Assembly: GCA_945875335.1 (NCBI GenBank)
Contig: CAMCKD010000002.1
Coordinates: forward strand, 56,991 to 120,990
Source: an uncultured Clostridia bacterium
GTDB taxonomy: Bacteria > Bacillota > Clostridia > Oscillospirales > Oscillospiraceae
Length of the DNA: 64,000 nt
Reading direction: 5' to 3'
In this document: piece after piece, positions 51,250 to 58,949 of the stretch
How the letters are laid out: every line of letters starts with the position of its first letter
How positions within the stretch are numbered: the stretch's first letter is position 1
The notes under the pieces: generated by a model
What the model was told of the DNA's origin: nothing
The model's input: only the letters and a program-made list of their open reading frames with translations
Databases searched by the model: none
Translations under genes and position numbers: made by a program

Positions 51250-52086
51250 TTATGCCATGAGGTTCAGAATAAATGCAAACAGCGCAATGCCCCAGCAGTA
51301 ATAGGAAAAGAAGTGGAAGCCAATGCCGGAGGCCAATGCCCGCATGATTCTGATTGCCAGCGTTGCGCTGACGAATGCGACGACTGCCGCAAGGATGTAT
51401 ATCACCACCCACTGGAAGGTGAGCAGCCCAAGGCCCGTCTGGAACAGGCCAAGAATATCATAAACGATCATCCCCAAAAGATAAGCCATGCTCATCATCA
51501 GGGTCATATTCAGCGCGTAGCTTCGATCTACGCCGCAAATGGAACCGGCGGAAACCGACACACCCACGCCGGACAGGCCGGGAAGAACCGACATACTGCC
51601 CCCCAGACCCATCAAAAGCCCCTCCACCCGGGAAAGAGAACGGGCATCCTTGTTGCTTCCGGGCAGGAACTGAGGGACGTACAAAATAATGCCATTGAGA
51701 AACAGCAGCGCCGAAACAGCCAACAGACTGAAAGACACTTGACTGAGCCGCCCATAAAACAGCAGTACCACAATCACGGGAAGCATCATGGTGATGAGAA
51801 ATCGGGAATCCATCAGACTGCGGATATCCAGCGGGCGCTTGCGCTTCTTTTTGGGAATCCGCGCCAATCGCCTGGCTCTGGACATTTTCACAAGCTGCAT
51901 CTGACAGGATAGATAAATCGCAGCCAGCACAGCAAAATGAATCAACAGGACGGGCAGACCACTGATCTTTTCCGCCCCCAAAACCTTCAGCAGCAAAATA
52001 CGGTGTGCACGCTCAGAAACAGGCAGAATCTCTGTCAAACCGGAAATGAAGCCGAAAATCAGGTGCTCAAAGGCGTTTAGTTCCAT
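51250..52086 (-). CDS. Divergent UppP/BacA-family membrane protein
   Basis: A 278-residue polytopic protein of the undecaprenyl-diphosphatase family: GFISGLTEILPVSERAHRIL aligns with the G-x-x-E-G-L-T-E-F-L-P-V-S-S-T-G-H motif, and VLPGLSGVGVSVSAGSICG with P-G-x-S-R-S-G. Of the four residues essential in E. coli UppP, the second Glu and the His remain but the first Glu is Ser and the Arg is Gly. It may be inactive, or have another lipid substrate. GGAGAGG precedes ATG 52086. It sits 15 bases upstream of ftsK. Confidence 0.8.
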   Translation of the reverse strand: MELNAFEHLIFGFISGLTEILPVSERAHRILLLKVLGAEKISGLPVLLIHFAVLAAIYLSCQMQLVKMSRARRLARIPKKKRKRPLDIRSLMDSRFLITMMLPVIVVLLFYGRLSQVSFSLLAVSALLFLNGIILYVPQFLPGSNKDARSLSRVEGLLMGLGGSMSVLPGLSGVGVSVSAGSICGVDRSYALNMTLMMSMAYLLGMIVYDILGLFQTGLGLLTFQWVVIYILAAVVAFVSATLAIRIMRALASGIGFHFFSYYCWGIALFAFILNLMA

Positions 52087-52189
52087 GCCTGTCCTCTCCT
52101 TTACAAAATTTTTCAATCTATTATAGCACAGTCGGCAGGATAATTCCAGCCTTTTTTCAAAAATTCTTTCGCATTGTTCCGGTGTATCC

Positions 52190-52226
52190 GCAAAAAATGG
52201 AATGGGAGCGGTTATTGGCCGCCCCC
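52190..52226 (-). terminator. Terminator after the tepA-like gene
   Basis: Minus-strand GGGGGCGG-CCAATAA-CCGCTCCC hairpin followed by ATTCCATTTTTT. Confidence 0.55.
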
Positions 52227-52235
52227 TGCTGTAGA

Positions 52236-52961
52236 TTAGCGCTTTTCCTTCCCCTTTTCCTCGGGCTTTTTCCGGTGCTCCCCTTTTGGCCGGTCAATCA
52301 TTTTGTGCAGTGCCGCCAGGGCATCGCTTAACCCGCCCAGCCGGTCAATCAGCCCGGAAGCCACCGCTTCCTTGCCATACAAAATCGTCCCCACATCGGT
52401 GGCCATTTCCCCGGTAGCCATCATATAATCCTCAAAAGCCTGACGGGAAATTTTGGAATTGGCGGTGACGAAGTCGGTGATCTGCTCCTGAATCCGTTGG
52501 AAGTATCGGAAGGTCTGGGGCGCCCCCACCACCAGCCCTGTCATGCGGACGGGATGCACCGTCATGCTGGCTGTGGGAGTGATGAAGGAGCGCTTGGTGC
52601 AGACGGCCAGCGGAATGCCAATGGAATGCCCTCCCCCCAGCACCAAGGAAACCGTAGGTTTTTTCATTCCCGCAATCATTTCCGCAATGGCAAGTCCCGC
52701 CTCGATGTCTCCGCCCACGGTGTTCAGCAGGAGCAGCAGTCCGTCGATCTCGTCACTTTCCTCAATCCCCGCCAGCAGTGGAAGAATGTGCTCATATTTT
52801 GTGGTTTTCACCGTTTCCGGTGCCACCTGATGGCCTTCTATCTGACCGATGATGGTCAATGTGTAGATATTGCTGCCGGCGCTTCTGGTGAGGTCGGAGC
52901 CCAAATCCAGGATTTGCTCCCGTTCCTGCTTTCGCATTTCCGCGTTTTTCTGTTCATTCAT
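52236..52961 (-). CDS. ClpP-fold serine protease, TepA-like
   Basis: A 241-residue ClpP/crotonase-fold protease: LLLLLNTVGGDIEAGLAIAE, catalytic Ser in LVLGGGHSIGIPLAVC, catalytic His in SMTVHPVRMTG, and an Asp region further on (ATDVGTILYGKEAVASGLID). The highly charged C-terminal tail (KPEEKGKEKR) is typical of TepA/YmfB, which lies beside spoIIIE/ftsK in Bacillus as here. It is implicated in processing of exported or regulatory proteins; the substrate is unknown. Confidence 0.88.
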   Translation of the reverse strand: MNEQKNAEMRKQEREQILDLGSDLTRSAGSNIYTLTIIGQIEGHQVAPETVKTTKYEHILPLLAGIEESDEIDGLLLLLNTVGGDIEAGLAIAEMIAGMKKPTVSLVLGGGHSIGIPLAVCTKRSFITPTASMTVHPVRMTGLVVGAPQTFRYFQRIQEQITDFVTANSKISRQAFEDYMMATGEMATDVGTILYGKEAVASGLIDRLGGLSDALAALHKMIDRPKGEHRKKPEEKGKEKR

Positions 52962-53016
52962 GCTGATGCCTCCTTTTTGGGTTTATGGTAACCGAAAAAA
53001 AGGGGAATATTCACAC

Positions 53017-53045
53017 TTGAAAGCTTCCTGAATCTGTCGTATAAT
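53017..53045 (+). promoter_or_regulatory. Promoter of ybaK
   Basis: TTGAAA (53017-53022), a 17-base spacer and perfect TATAAT (53040-53045). The expected start of transcription is only about 8-10 bases before ATG 53061, giving a very short leader. Confidence 0.75.
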
Positions 53046-53060
53046 AGCCCCGGTGATCAT

Positions 53061-53534
53061 ATGAACGGTAAAACCAACGCAGTCCGCTTGGTGGAGCAGG
53101 CTGGCATCCCCTGCCGGGAGGCCTTTTACGAATTTGATGAAAATGACCTCAATGGCATGCATGCCGCCGAGGCTCTCAGGATGCCCCCGGAGCAGGTGTT
53201 CAAAACCCTGGTGGCCCGGGGAGAACGGACAGGAATCAATGTGTTTTGCATCCCGGTCTGCTGTGAGCTGGACTTGAAAAAGGCCGCAAAAGCAGCGGGA
53301 GACAAAAACATGGAGCTGATTGCCGTGAAGGAGCTGCTGCCCCTCACCGGCTACATCCGGGGCGGCTGCAGCCCGGTGGGCATGAAGAAAAAGTACCCCA
53401 CCTATCTGGATGAAACCTGTATTCTATGGGAGGAAATCGCAGTATCCGCCGGTGCCAGAGGGCATCAGCTGATTCTGAATCCCGAAGCGCTGGCCCGGCT
53501 GGTTTCCGCTGAGCTGGCAGACATCATCGTATAA
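53061..53534 (+). CDS. ybaK: Cys-tRNA(Pro)/Cys-tRNA(Cys) deacylase YbaK/EbsC
   Basis: A 157-residue editing enzyme that hydrolyses Cys-tRNA(Pro). Family blocks: TNAVRLVEQAGIPCREAFYE, EALRMPPEQVFKTLVARGER, the conserved Lys-rich DLKKAAKAAGDKNMELIAVK and TGYIRGGCSPVGMKKKYPTY with the G-x-x-S/C-P-x-G motif, and SAGARGHQLILNPEAL. The RBS is weak (GGTGA) with a very short leader. Followed at 12 bases by the TSCPD gene. Confidence 0.94.
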   Translation: MNGKTNAVRLVEQAGIPCREAFYEFDENDLNGMHAAEALRMPPEQVFKTLVARGERTGINVFCIPVCCELDLKKAAKAAGDKNMELIAVKELLPLTGYIRGGCSPVGMKKKYPTYLDETCILWEEIAVSAGARGHQLILNPEALARLVSAELADIIV

Positions 53535-53546
53535 AAGAAAGGAATC

Positions 53547-53804
53547 ATGAAAATGCAGTACGAATACAAAACCAAGGGCACCTGCTCTCAGAAGATCTTC
53601 TTTGACATCGAGGACGGAAAGGTCAAGAATGTCCAGTTCCTGGGCGGCTGCAACGGCAACCTGAAGGGCATCGGCGCTCTGGTGGAGGGCATGAACGTGG
53701 AGGATGTGATTTCCCGCCTGGAAGGCACAAAATGCGGCATGAAGTCCACCTCCTGCCCCGACCAGCTGGCCAAGGCGCTGAAAGAGGCAAGGGCACAGGC
53801 TTAA
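53547..53804 (+). CDS. TIGR03905-family TSCPD-domain protein
   Basis: An 85-residue protein that is essentially one TSCPD domain: YKTKGTCSQKIFFDIEDGKV, VQFLGGCNGNLKGIGALVEG and the signature KSTSCPDQLAKALKEA. Four cysteines may bind metal. TSCPD also occurs at the C-terminus of class II ribonucleotide reductases; the stand-alone form has no known function. Co-directional with ybaK. Confidence 0.9.
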   Translation: MKMQYEYKTKGTCSQKIFFDIEDGKVKNVQFLGGCNGNLKGIGALVEGMNVEDVISRLEGTKCGMKSTSCPDQLAKALKEARAQA

Positions 53805-53819
53805 TTTCATAAAACGTAC

Positions 53820-53852
53820 AATCCCCCCGGAGCAGAATTCCGGGGGGATTTC
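53820..53852. terminator. Bidirectional terminator after TSCPD gene and aminotransferase
   Basis: Perfect arms AATCCCCCCGG / CCGGGGGGATT with a nine-base loop, T-rich tail weak on both sides. Confidence 0.7.
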
Positions 53853-53886
53853 ATCTATGTAGAAATATTGACAGCAGCGAAAAGAA

Positions 53887-55113
53887 TCAATCCACAACGC
53901 TGGGGCTGGAGACACGCATGACTTTCTTTTGATAAGCTGCAATGCCGGAAGCCAGCACCTCCATGGCCCGCTCCAAATCCGGCTGCTTCAGCACATAGGC
54001 AATGCGCACCTCGTTGATGCCCTTGCCGGGAGTTTCGTAGAAGGGAGCGCCGGGGGCAAACATCACGGTGTCGCCGTTGTCTTCAAACTCCTCCAGCAGC
54101 CATCTCTGGAATTTATCAGAATCATCCACCGGCAGGCTGGCCATCACATAGAAAGCGCCCATGGGCTCCTCTACCACAACGCCGGGGATTTTCCGCAGGC
54201 CGGAAATAACGGTGTCTCTGCGGCGGCGGTATTCCTCCTTGCTTCTGCGGAAGAATTCGGTATCCACGGAGTACAGCGCAGCGGCACCCAGCTGGTCGAT
54301 GGTGGCAACGGACAGACGGGACTGGCAGAATTTCAGAATGGCCTGCTGCAGCTCCTTGTTCTTGGTGATGACTGCGCCAACTCGTGCACCACAGGCGGAG
54401 AATCGCTTGGAAACGGAGTCGATGATCACCAGATTTTCCTGAATGTCGTCAAACCGGGCCATGGTAGGCACGCCGAACTTGTCATCATAGCAGAATTCCC
54501 GGTAGACCTCGTCACAAATGAGGAACAGATCATGCTCCTTGGCAATGTCGGCGATCATCCGCATCTCCTGCTGATCCAGCACAACGCCGGTGGGGTTGCC
54601 AGGATTGGTGATGAGGATGGCCCGGGTGTTCCGGGTGATTTGGCTTTCGATCCGTTCCCGCTGGGCATAGCGGTAGCCTTCCCAGGGATTGGTGGGCAGC
54701 GCACGGATGACACCACCGGCGGCATGGACGAAGGTGGTGTAGTTGGGATAGTAGGGCTCGGGGATGATGACCTCGGTGTAGGGGTCCAGAATGCTCAGAC
54801 AGGTCAGCAGCAGAGCCTCGCTGCCGCCGGTGGTAATCAGAACATCGTTGGGCTCCAGGCTGACCCCCAGACCGGCATAGTATTTGCGAACAGCATCAAT
54901 CAGCAGAGGGTTTCCGGGAGAGGCATCATAGGCCAGGGTCTTCTGGTTGAAATTCCGAATGGTCTCATAGTAAGCAGGGGGCGTTTCCAGGTCGGGCTGG
55001 CCGATGTTCAAATGGTAGATTTTTTTGCCGCTTTTTTGAGCTGCCACAGCCAGCGGATGGAATTTCCGCATGGGAGAAGGCTCACAGCGATTGGCGTTGA
55101 TGGAAATTTGCAT
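53887..55113 (-). CDS. PLP-dependent aminotransferase, class I/II
   Basis: A 408-residue fold-type I aminotransferase: HLNIGQPDLETPPAYYETIR at the N-terminus, ITTGGSEALLLTCLSIL (phosphate loop), NPGNPTGVVL (Asn), ICDEVYREFCYDD (Asp/Tyr), the PLP lysine in IIDSVSKRFSACGARVG, and the C-terminal substrate Arg in INEVRIAYVL. It resembles aspartate/aromatic aminotransferases; the substrate is undetermined. Next upstream is an AGCS amino acid symporter 24 bases away, suggesting uptake and transamination of a common amino acid, perhaps alanine. Confidence 0.92.
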   Translation of the reverse strand: MQISINANRCEPSPMRKFHPLAVAAQKSGKKIYHLNIGQPDLETPPAYYETIRNFNQKTLAYDASPGNPLLIDAVRKYYAGLGVSLEPNDVLITTGGSEALLLTCLSILDPYTEVIIPEPYYPNYTTFVHAAGGVIRALPTNPWEGYRYAQRERIESQITRNTRAILITNPGNPTGVVLDQQEMRMIADIAKEHDLFLICDEVYREFCYDDKFGVPTMARFDDIQENLVIIDSVSKRFSACGARVGAVITKNKELQQAILKFCQSRLSVATIDQLGAAALYSVDTEFFRRSKEEYRRRRDTVISGLRKIPGVVVEEPMGAFYVMASLPVDDSDKFQRWLLEEFEDNGDTVMFAPGAPFYETPGKGINEVRIAYVLKQPDLERAMEVLASGIAAYQKKVMRVSSPSVVD

Positions 55114-55137
55114 AAATTACCTCCGATTGTGAATGAA

Positions 55138-56463
55138 TCATCTGGATTTGTAGGAATTGGTAAGGGTGCGAAGCTCCGGGCTCAGCAGAATCAGGGTCAG
55201 CAGATTGGGAATGGCCATGAGTCCATTGAGGATCTCGGCCATTTTCCACACCTGCGGAGTTTTGAGAACAGCCCCCAACATCACCGCGCCGGTTTGGAGC
55301 AGGAAAAAAGCAGCTGAAACCTTGGAACCAAGCAAAAACTGGGCGCAGCGGAGCCCATAGAAGCTCCAGCCCAGAATGGTCGCATAGGCAAAGCAGGCTA
55401 GAAAAACGGATACAATTGTTTTTCCAAACCGCCCGTAGACGGCAGAAAAAGCGGAAGTGGTCAAATCGGCACCGGCGTCCACGCCGTATGGAATGGGAAT
55501 GCCGCTGCAAAGAATCACCAAGGCGGTGAGGGTGCAGATCACAAAGGTGTCCAAAAACACCTCCAAAATGCCCATCATTCCCTGTTCGGCAGGGTGCGCC
55601 ACGTCGGCACCGGCGTGTGCAATGGAGGCGGTGCCCATTCCGGCTTCGTGGGTGAAAATCCCCCGGCTGCAGCCTGTCTGCACTGCTTTCAAAGCCGAAC
55701 CAATCAAGCCTCCAGTGACGGCCCTGGGCGCAAAGGCTCCCCTTAAGATGCTCAAAAGAGCTCCTGGGAGCAGAGGCGCTTTGACAAATAAAAACAGAAC
55801 GCAAAGTATTATATAAATGCTGGCTGCGTAGGGAATCAGCAGCTCCGCAATTTTCCCGATGGAGTCGGCTCCCTTCAAAAAGGATAAGCCGACGAGGACA
55901 GTGAGCATCAGCCCCATCGCGATGGGAGAAAGATTGGGAGCAATTCCCCGGATGCCGGTGACCATAGCGTTGACCTGGGTCAGGTTTCCAACACCAAAGC
56001 TGGCCAGAACGCCGCAGAAGCAGAAGAGGTATGCCATGGGCAGCCAGTGCTTTGACAGGCGGGAGCGAATCATATACATGGTGCCGCCCACAAACTCGCC
56101 GTTTTCCGTTTCCCGGAAGCGAACGGCCAGAGCGGCCTCTGCGTACTTCACGGCCATACCGAAGAATGCAAATACAATCATCCAGAAGATGGCCCCCGGC
56201 CCGCCCAGGCATATGGCCCCAGCCACGCCCACCAGGTTTCCGGTGCCTACGGTGGCTGCCAGGGCGGTGCACAAGGCTCGAAAAGGAGTTACGCCGTTCC
56301 CGCCGGAGGGAGCGCGCTCTGCCAGTCGCCGAACCGCCTGAGGAAAAAGCCGAAGCTGGGCACAGCGGGTGCAGATCGTCAGCCAAACTCCAACTCCAAG
56401 AATCAGAACCAGCATGGGGGTGCCCCACAGCAGATCATACAGCCTATTCAGGATATTCGTCAT
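55138..56463 (-). CDS. Sodium:alanine (AGCS) symporter
   Basis: A 441-residue transporter with about ten to eleven helices. AGCS motifs: LCTALAATVGTGNLVGVAGA and GGPGAIFWMIVFAFFGMAVK then YAEAALAVRFRE, followed by GTMYMI, GSALKAVQTGCSRGIFTHEA then GMGTASIAHA, and QGMMGILEVFLDTFVICTLT. It imports alanine or glycine with sodium. ATG 56463; transcribed with the aminotransferase downstream. Confidence 0.93.
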   Translation of the reverse strand: MTNILNRLYDLLWGTPMLVLILGVGVWLTICTRCAQLRLFPQAVRRLAERAPSGGNGVTPFRALCTALAATVGTGNLVGVAGAICLGGPGAIFWMIVFAFFGMAVKYAEAALAVRFRETENGEFVGGTMYMIRSRLSKHWLPMAYLFCFCGVLASFGVGNLTQVNAMVTGIRGIAPNLSPIAMGLMLTVLVGLSFLKGADSIGKIAELLIPYAASIYIILCVLFLFVKAPLLPGALLSILRGAFAPRAVTGGLIGSALKAVQTGCSRGIFTHEAGMGTASIAHAGADVAHPAEQGMMGILEVFLDTFVICTLTALVILCSGIPIPYGVDAGADLTTSAFSAVYGRFGKTIVSVFLACFAYATILGWSFYGLRCAQFLLGSKVSAAFFLLQTGAVMLGAVLKTPQVWKMAEILNGLMAIPNLLTLILLSPELRTLTNSYKSR

Positions 56464-56525
56464 GCATGTCCTCCTAGCATACCACTTTTTGACGGAAACT
56501 GCAAGAAAAAAATCTATGATAGCAG

Positions 56526-56555
56526 AAAAAAGCAGCCCCTCTCGGAGACTGCTTT
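56526..56555 (-). terminator. Terminator of the truA-ArsC-like operon
   Basis: Minus-strand AAAAGCAG ... CTGCTTTTTT stem with inner TCTC/GAGG pairing, directly after the ArsC-like stop. Confidence 0.6.
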
Positions 56556-56573
56556 TGTGGAATGATGCTAAAA

Positions 56574-56915
56574 TTACTCCCAGGTGGCCCAGATTTCCGG
56601 GCAGAAACCCACGGTTGCCTGCTTGCCGTTGCGGACGATGGGGGTTTTCATCAGACTGGGATCGTCGAAAACCTTGTCCTCCTTGGCTCTTGCATCATCC
56701 ATGTACTTCATGTTTGTGATTTCCTGGGACTTGCCGTTCCAGTCAATGAGATTGTCAACGCCGCCCACGGCCCGCACCACGCTGTCGAATTCCTTGGCGG
56801 ACATACCATAGCGAATCAGGTCAATGGACTGGAATTTGATCCGCCGTTCCTTGAAATAACGCTCCGCCTTTTTTGTGTTGAAGCATTTGCTTTTGCCAAA
56901 AATTTGAATGTTCAA
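56574..56915 (-). CDS. ArsC/Spx-family thioredoxin-like protein
   Basis: A 113-residue protein beginning (TTG) NIQIFGKSKCFNTKKAERYF with a single Cys at the ArsC/Spx active-site position, then ERRIKFQSIDLIRYGMSAKE, VDNLIDWNGK and LMKTPIVRNGKQATVGF, which includes the cis-Pro motif T-P-I-V. Without a C-x-x-C it is not a classical Spx. Whether it reduces arsenate is unclear. TTG 56915 lies seven bases after GGAGG and overlaps the truA stop (TTGA). Confidence 0.8.
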   Translation of the reverse strand: MNIQIFGKSKCFNTKKAERYFKERRIKFQSIDLIRYGMSAKEFDSVVRAVGGVDNLIDWNGKSQEITNMKYMDDARAKEDKVFDDPSLMKTPIVRNGKQATVGFCPEIWATWE

Positions 56916-57646
56916 TATTCTACCTCCATCAGACACAAGCCCTGGGCCGGGGCCAGAAAGCCTGCCTTCTGCCGCTGGGCGGCAAAAAGCAGCGGGATGC
57001 TTTCTGGGCTTCGCGCTCCCCTGCCCGCCTCAATCAATGTACCGGCAATAATGCGCATCATGTTGTATAAAAAACCATCCGCTGTGACACTGATGCGGAT
57101 TTCGTTTCCTTCCCGCACCACGGAAACAGCGCAGACCTCCCGCAGGGTGGATTTTTTCATTTTGGCCCTGGTGCAGAAGGCGGAAAAATCGTGTTCCCCT
57201 ACCAGCTGCTGCCCGGCCCGGTGCATGGCGTCCACATCCAGCCTTTCCGGGAATTGGGCAACATACCTTCTTTCAAAAACACAGGGAACGTCGCTGTTCC
57301 AGATGCGGTAACAGTAGGTTTTCCGCTTGGCATTCAATCTGGCGTGAAAACGGGGCGCTGCTTCCTTGCAGGAATATATGCCGATGTCCTCCGGGAGATA
57401 CCTGCGAAGCTGAGCCAGAATTTCAGCCGGAGGCATGGTGCTTTCACAGTGAAAGGAAGCAGCCTGGCCCAGCGCGTGGACACCAGCATCTGTCCGCCCG
57501 CTGCCGCTTACCTCAATGGGCTCACCCAGAATTCGGCTGAGGGTCTGTTCTAATTTGCCCTGAATGGTATTGTTTTCCCCGGGCAGACGCTGCCAGCCCC
57601 GATAGCGGGTGCCGTCATAGCAAAGGTCAAGCCGCAGATTCCTCAT
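56912..57646 (-). CDS. truA: tRNA pseudouridine(38-40) synthase TruA
   Basis: A 244-residue enzyme. It has LRLDLCYDGTRYRGWQRLPG, NTIQGKLEQTLSRILGEPIE, the catalytic Asp loop VSGSGRTDAGVHALGQAASF, then KRKTYCYRIWNSDVP, EHDFSAFCTRAK and DGFLYNMMRIIAGTLIEAGR, the standard TruA order. ATG 57646 has GGAGG very close upstream and overlaps the preceding 42-aa gene by 20 bases. Confidence 0.95.
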   Translation of the reverse strand: MRNLRLDLCYDGTRYRGWQRLPGENNTIQGKLEQTLSRILGEPIEVSGSGRTDAGVHALGQAASFHCESTMPPAEILAQLRRYLPEDIGIYSCKEAAPRFHARLNAKRKTYCYRIWNSDVPCVFERRYVAQFPERLDVDAMHRAGQQLVGEHDFSAFCTRAKMKKSTLREVCAVSVVREGNEIRISVTADGFLYNMMRIIAGTLIEAGRGARSPESIPLLFAAQRQKAGFLAPAQGLCLMEVEY

Positions 57647-57755
57647 ATTCCTCCAATTCCTCTCTGGCCTCCCGCTCGGTGTCCGCCGAAAACAGGAACT
57701 TGCCGTTTTTGTCATACACCATCACATGTCCGTGAACATAACGCATAGAGAACAT
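57627..57755 (-). CDS. Small hypothetical protein (42 aa) overlapping truA
   Basis: Reads MFSMRYVHGHVMVYDKNGKF then LFSADTEREAREELEEYEES. The amphipathic beta-like part with G-H-V-x-V-Y-D and the acidic helix resemble small clostridial proteins preceding truA. ATG 57755 lies nine bases after AAAGG; ATG 57761 and the longer frame to 57809 are less supported. It overlaps truA by 20 bases and shares its operon. No function known. Confidence 0.55.
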   Translation of the reverse strand: MFSMRYVHGHVMVYDKNGKFLFSADTEREAREELEEYEESAA

Positions 57756-57821
57756 TGCCATCAGCCTTTCGTTTGTTGATGGCTGTATTATACTGCAATT
57801 TATGTCCAATAAAACGGACAG

Positions 57822-58745
57822 TTATATAGAAATCTTCTGCTCCAACCAGGAAGACACATCGTGATATACCTCTTCCCGGTTGATTTCGTTGAGAATTTCA
57901 TGCCGCCCCAAGGGGTAGATCTTGCAGTTTACATCCTGCATTCCGGTCTTTCGGAAGGCATCGGCAGCTTTCAGTACCCCTTTTCCATAGCTTCCCACCG
58001 GGTCATCCCCTCCGGCAATAAACAGGACGGGCAAATCCTTTTTCATTGCGGAAAGACTGCTTGGCTCCTGCACGAAGCGGATGCCCCGCAGCAGCTCCCG
58101 CATCAAGCCCCCGGTGGGAGTGAAGCCGCAGAGGGGGTGGGCCAGGTATTCGTCGACAATTCGAGAATCCCGGGTCAGCCAGTCATAAGCCGTTCTGGGA
58201 TGTTCCACCTTCTGATTATAATTTGAGAACACCAGCTTTTCCAGGGCTTTGCTGGGTTTCTGTTCGCCCTGGATTTTGCACACTGCTTCACATGCGGCAA
58301 TGCCCGTATTCAGGATTGCCCTGGGCTGCCAGCCGGTGCCGCAAATAATTGCCGCAGATATGCCGCTGTCGGGGTATTTGGAAAGAATGGTTCGGGTCAT
58401 AAAGGAGCCCATGGAGTGGCCAAACAATACATAAGGAAGGTTCGGAAATTCTTGGCGAGTTGTTTGCAACAGTTGGTAGCTATCCTCCACGGCGGTGAAC
58501 CAGCCGCCGTGGAAATAGCCCTGAATTCCCTTGCCGTTGATGGATTTGCCGTGGCCCATGTGGTCTTCGGCCACCACCACATAGCCCAAACGGTTCAGGT
58601 ATCGGGCAAAATCATCATAGCGCTCCACAAATTCAGCAATACCGTGGATAATCTGAAGCACCGCAACCGGTGGTTGCTCTGGCATCCAGCGGCAGCCGTG
58701 AATCTTCCCTGCCCCCTTGGATTCATAGTAAAAATCCGTTCGCAT
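57822..58745 (-). CDS. Alpha/beta hydrolase (monoacylglycerol lipase-like)
   Basis: A 307-residue serine hydrolase. It has the oxyanion H-G motif IIHGIAEFVERYDDFARYLN, VVAEDHMGHGKSINGKG, the nucleophile elbow LFGHSMGSFMTRTI, the Asp in LFIAGGDDPVGSYG and the catalytic His in KIYPLGRHEILNEINR, matching the lysophospholipase/monoacylglycerol lipase (Hydrolase_4) group. It starts only seven bases after the copA stop, so it is likely co-transcribed with the copper ATPase; a functional link is not obvious. Confidence 0.9.
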   Translation of the reverse strand: MRTDFYYESKGAGKIHGCRWMPEQPPVAVLQIIHGIAEFVERYDDFARYLNRLGYVVVAEDHMGHGKSINGKGIQGYFHGGWFTAVEDSYQLLQTTRQEFPNLPYVLFGHSMGSFMTRTILSKYPDSGISAAIICGTGWQPRAILNTGIAACEAVCKIQGEQKPSKALEKLVFSNYNQKVEHPRTAYDWLTRDSRIVDEYLAHPLCGFTPTGGLMRELLRGIRFVQEPSSLSAMKKDLPVLFIAGGDDPVGSYGKGVLKAADAFRKTGMQDVNCKIYPLGRHEILNEINREEVYHDVSSWLEQKISI

Positions 58746-58751
58746 GGCATC

Positions 58752-58949
58752 TCACTCCACAACGGTATAATCCGCCTCGGTGATGGCCTGCTTCAGCGCA
58801 GCCACATCCGCCGTGCCGGTGACGGTAACGGTTTTGGCTTCCAGGTCAACCACCGCATCCATGGTGCCGGGAACGGCCTTGCAGACCTTCTCCACCCGGG
58901 CCTTGCAGTGACCACACATCATTCCTTCTACTTTAATCACGGTTTCCAT
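58752..58949 (-). CDS. Possible internally initiated CopZ-like chaperone (in frame within copA)
   Basis: In frame within copA, ATG 58949 is preceded eight bases upstream by a strong AAGGAGG. Translation from it would give a 65-residue stand-alone heavy-metal-associated domain ([20 protein letters not shown] ... ADYTVVE), exactly the size of CopZ. In many Firmicutes copZ is a separate gene after copA; here the stop between them seems lost while the old start signals remain. Either a fusion only, or both products from one frame. Confidence 0.5.
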   Translation of the reverse strand: METVIKVEGMMCGHCKARVEKVCKAVPGTMDAVVDLEAKTVTVTGTADVAALKQAITEADYTVVE

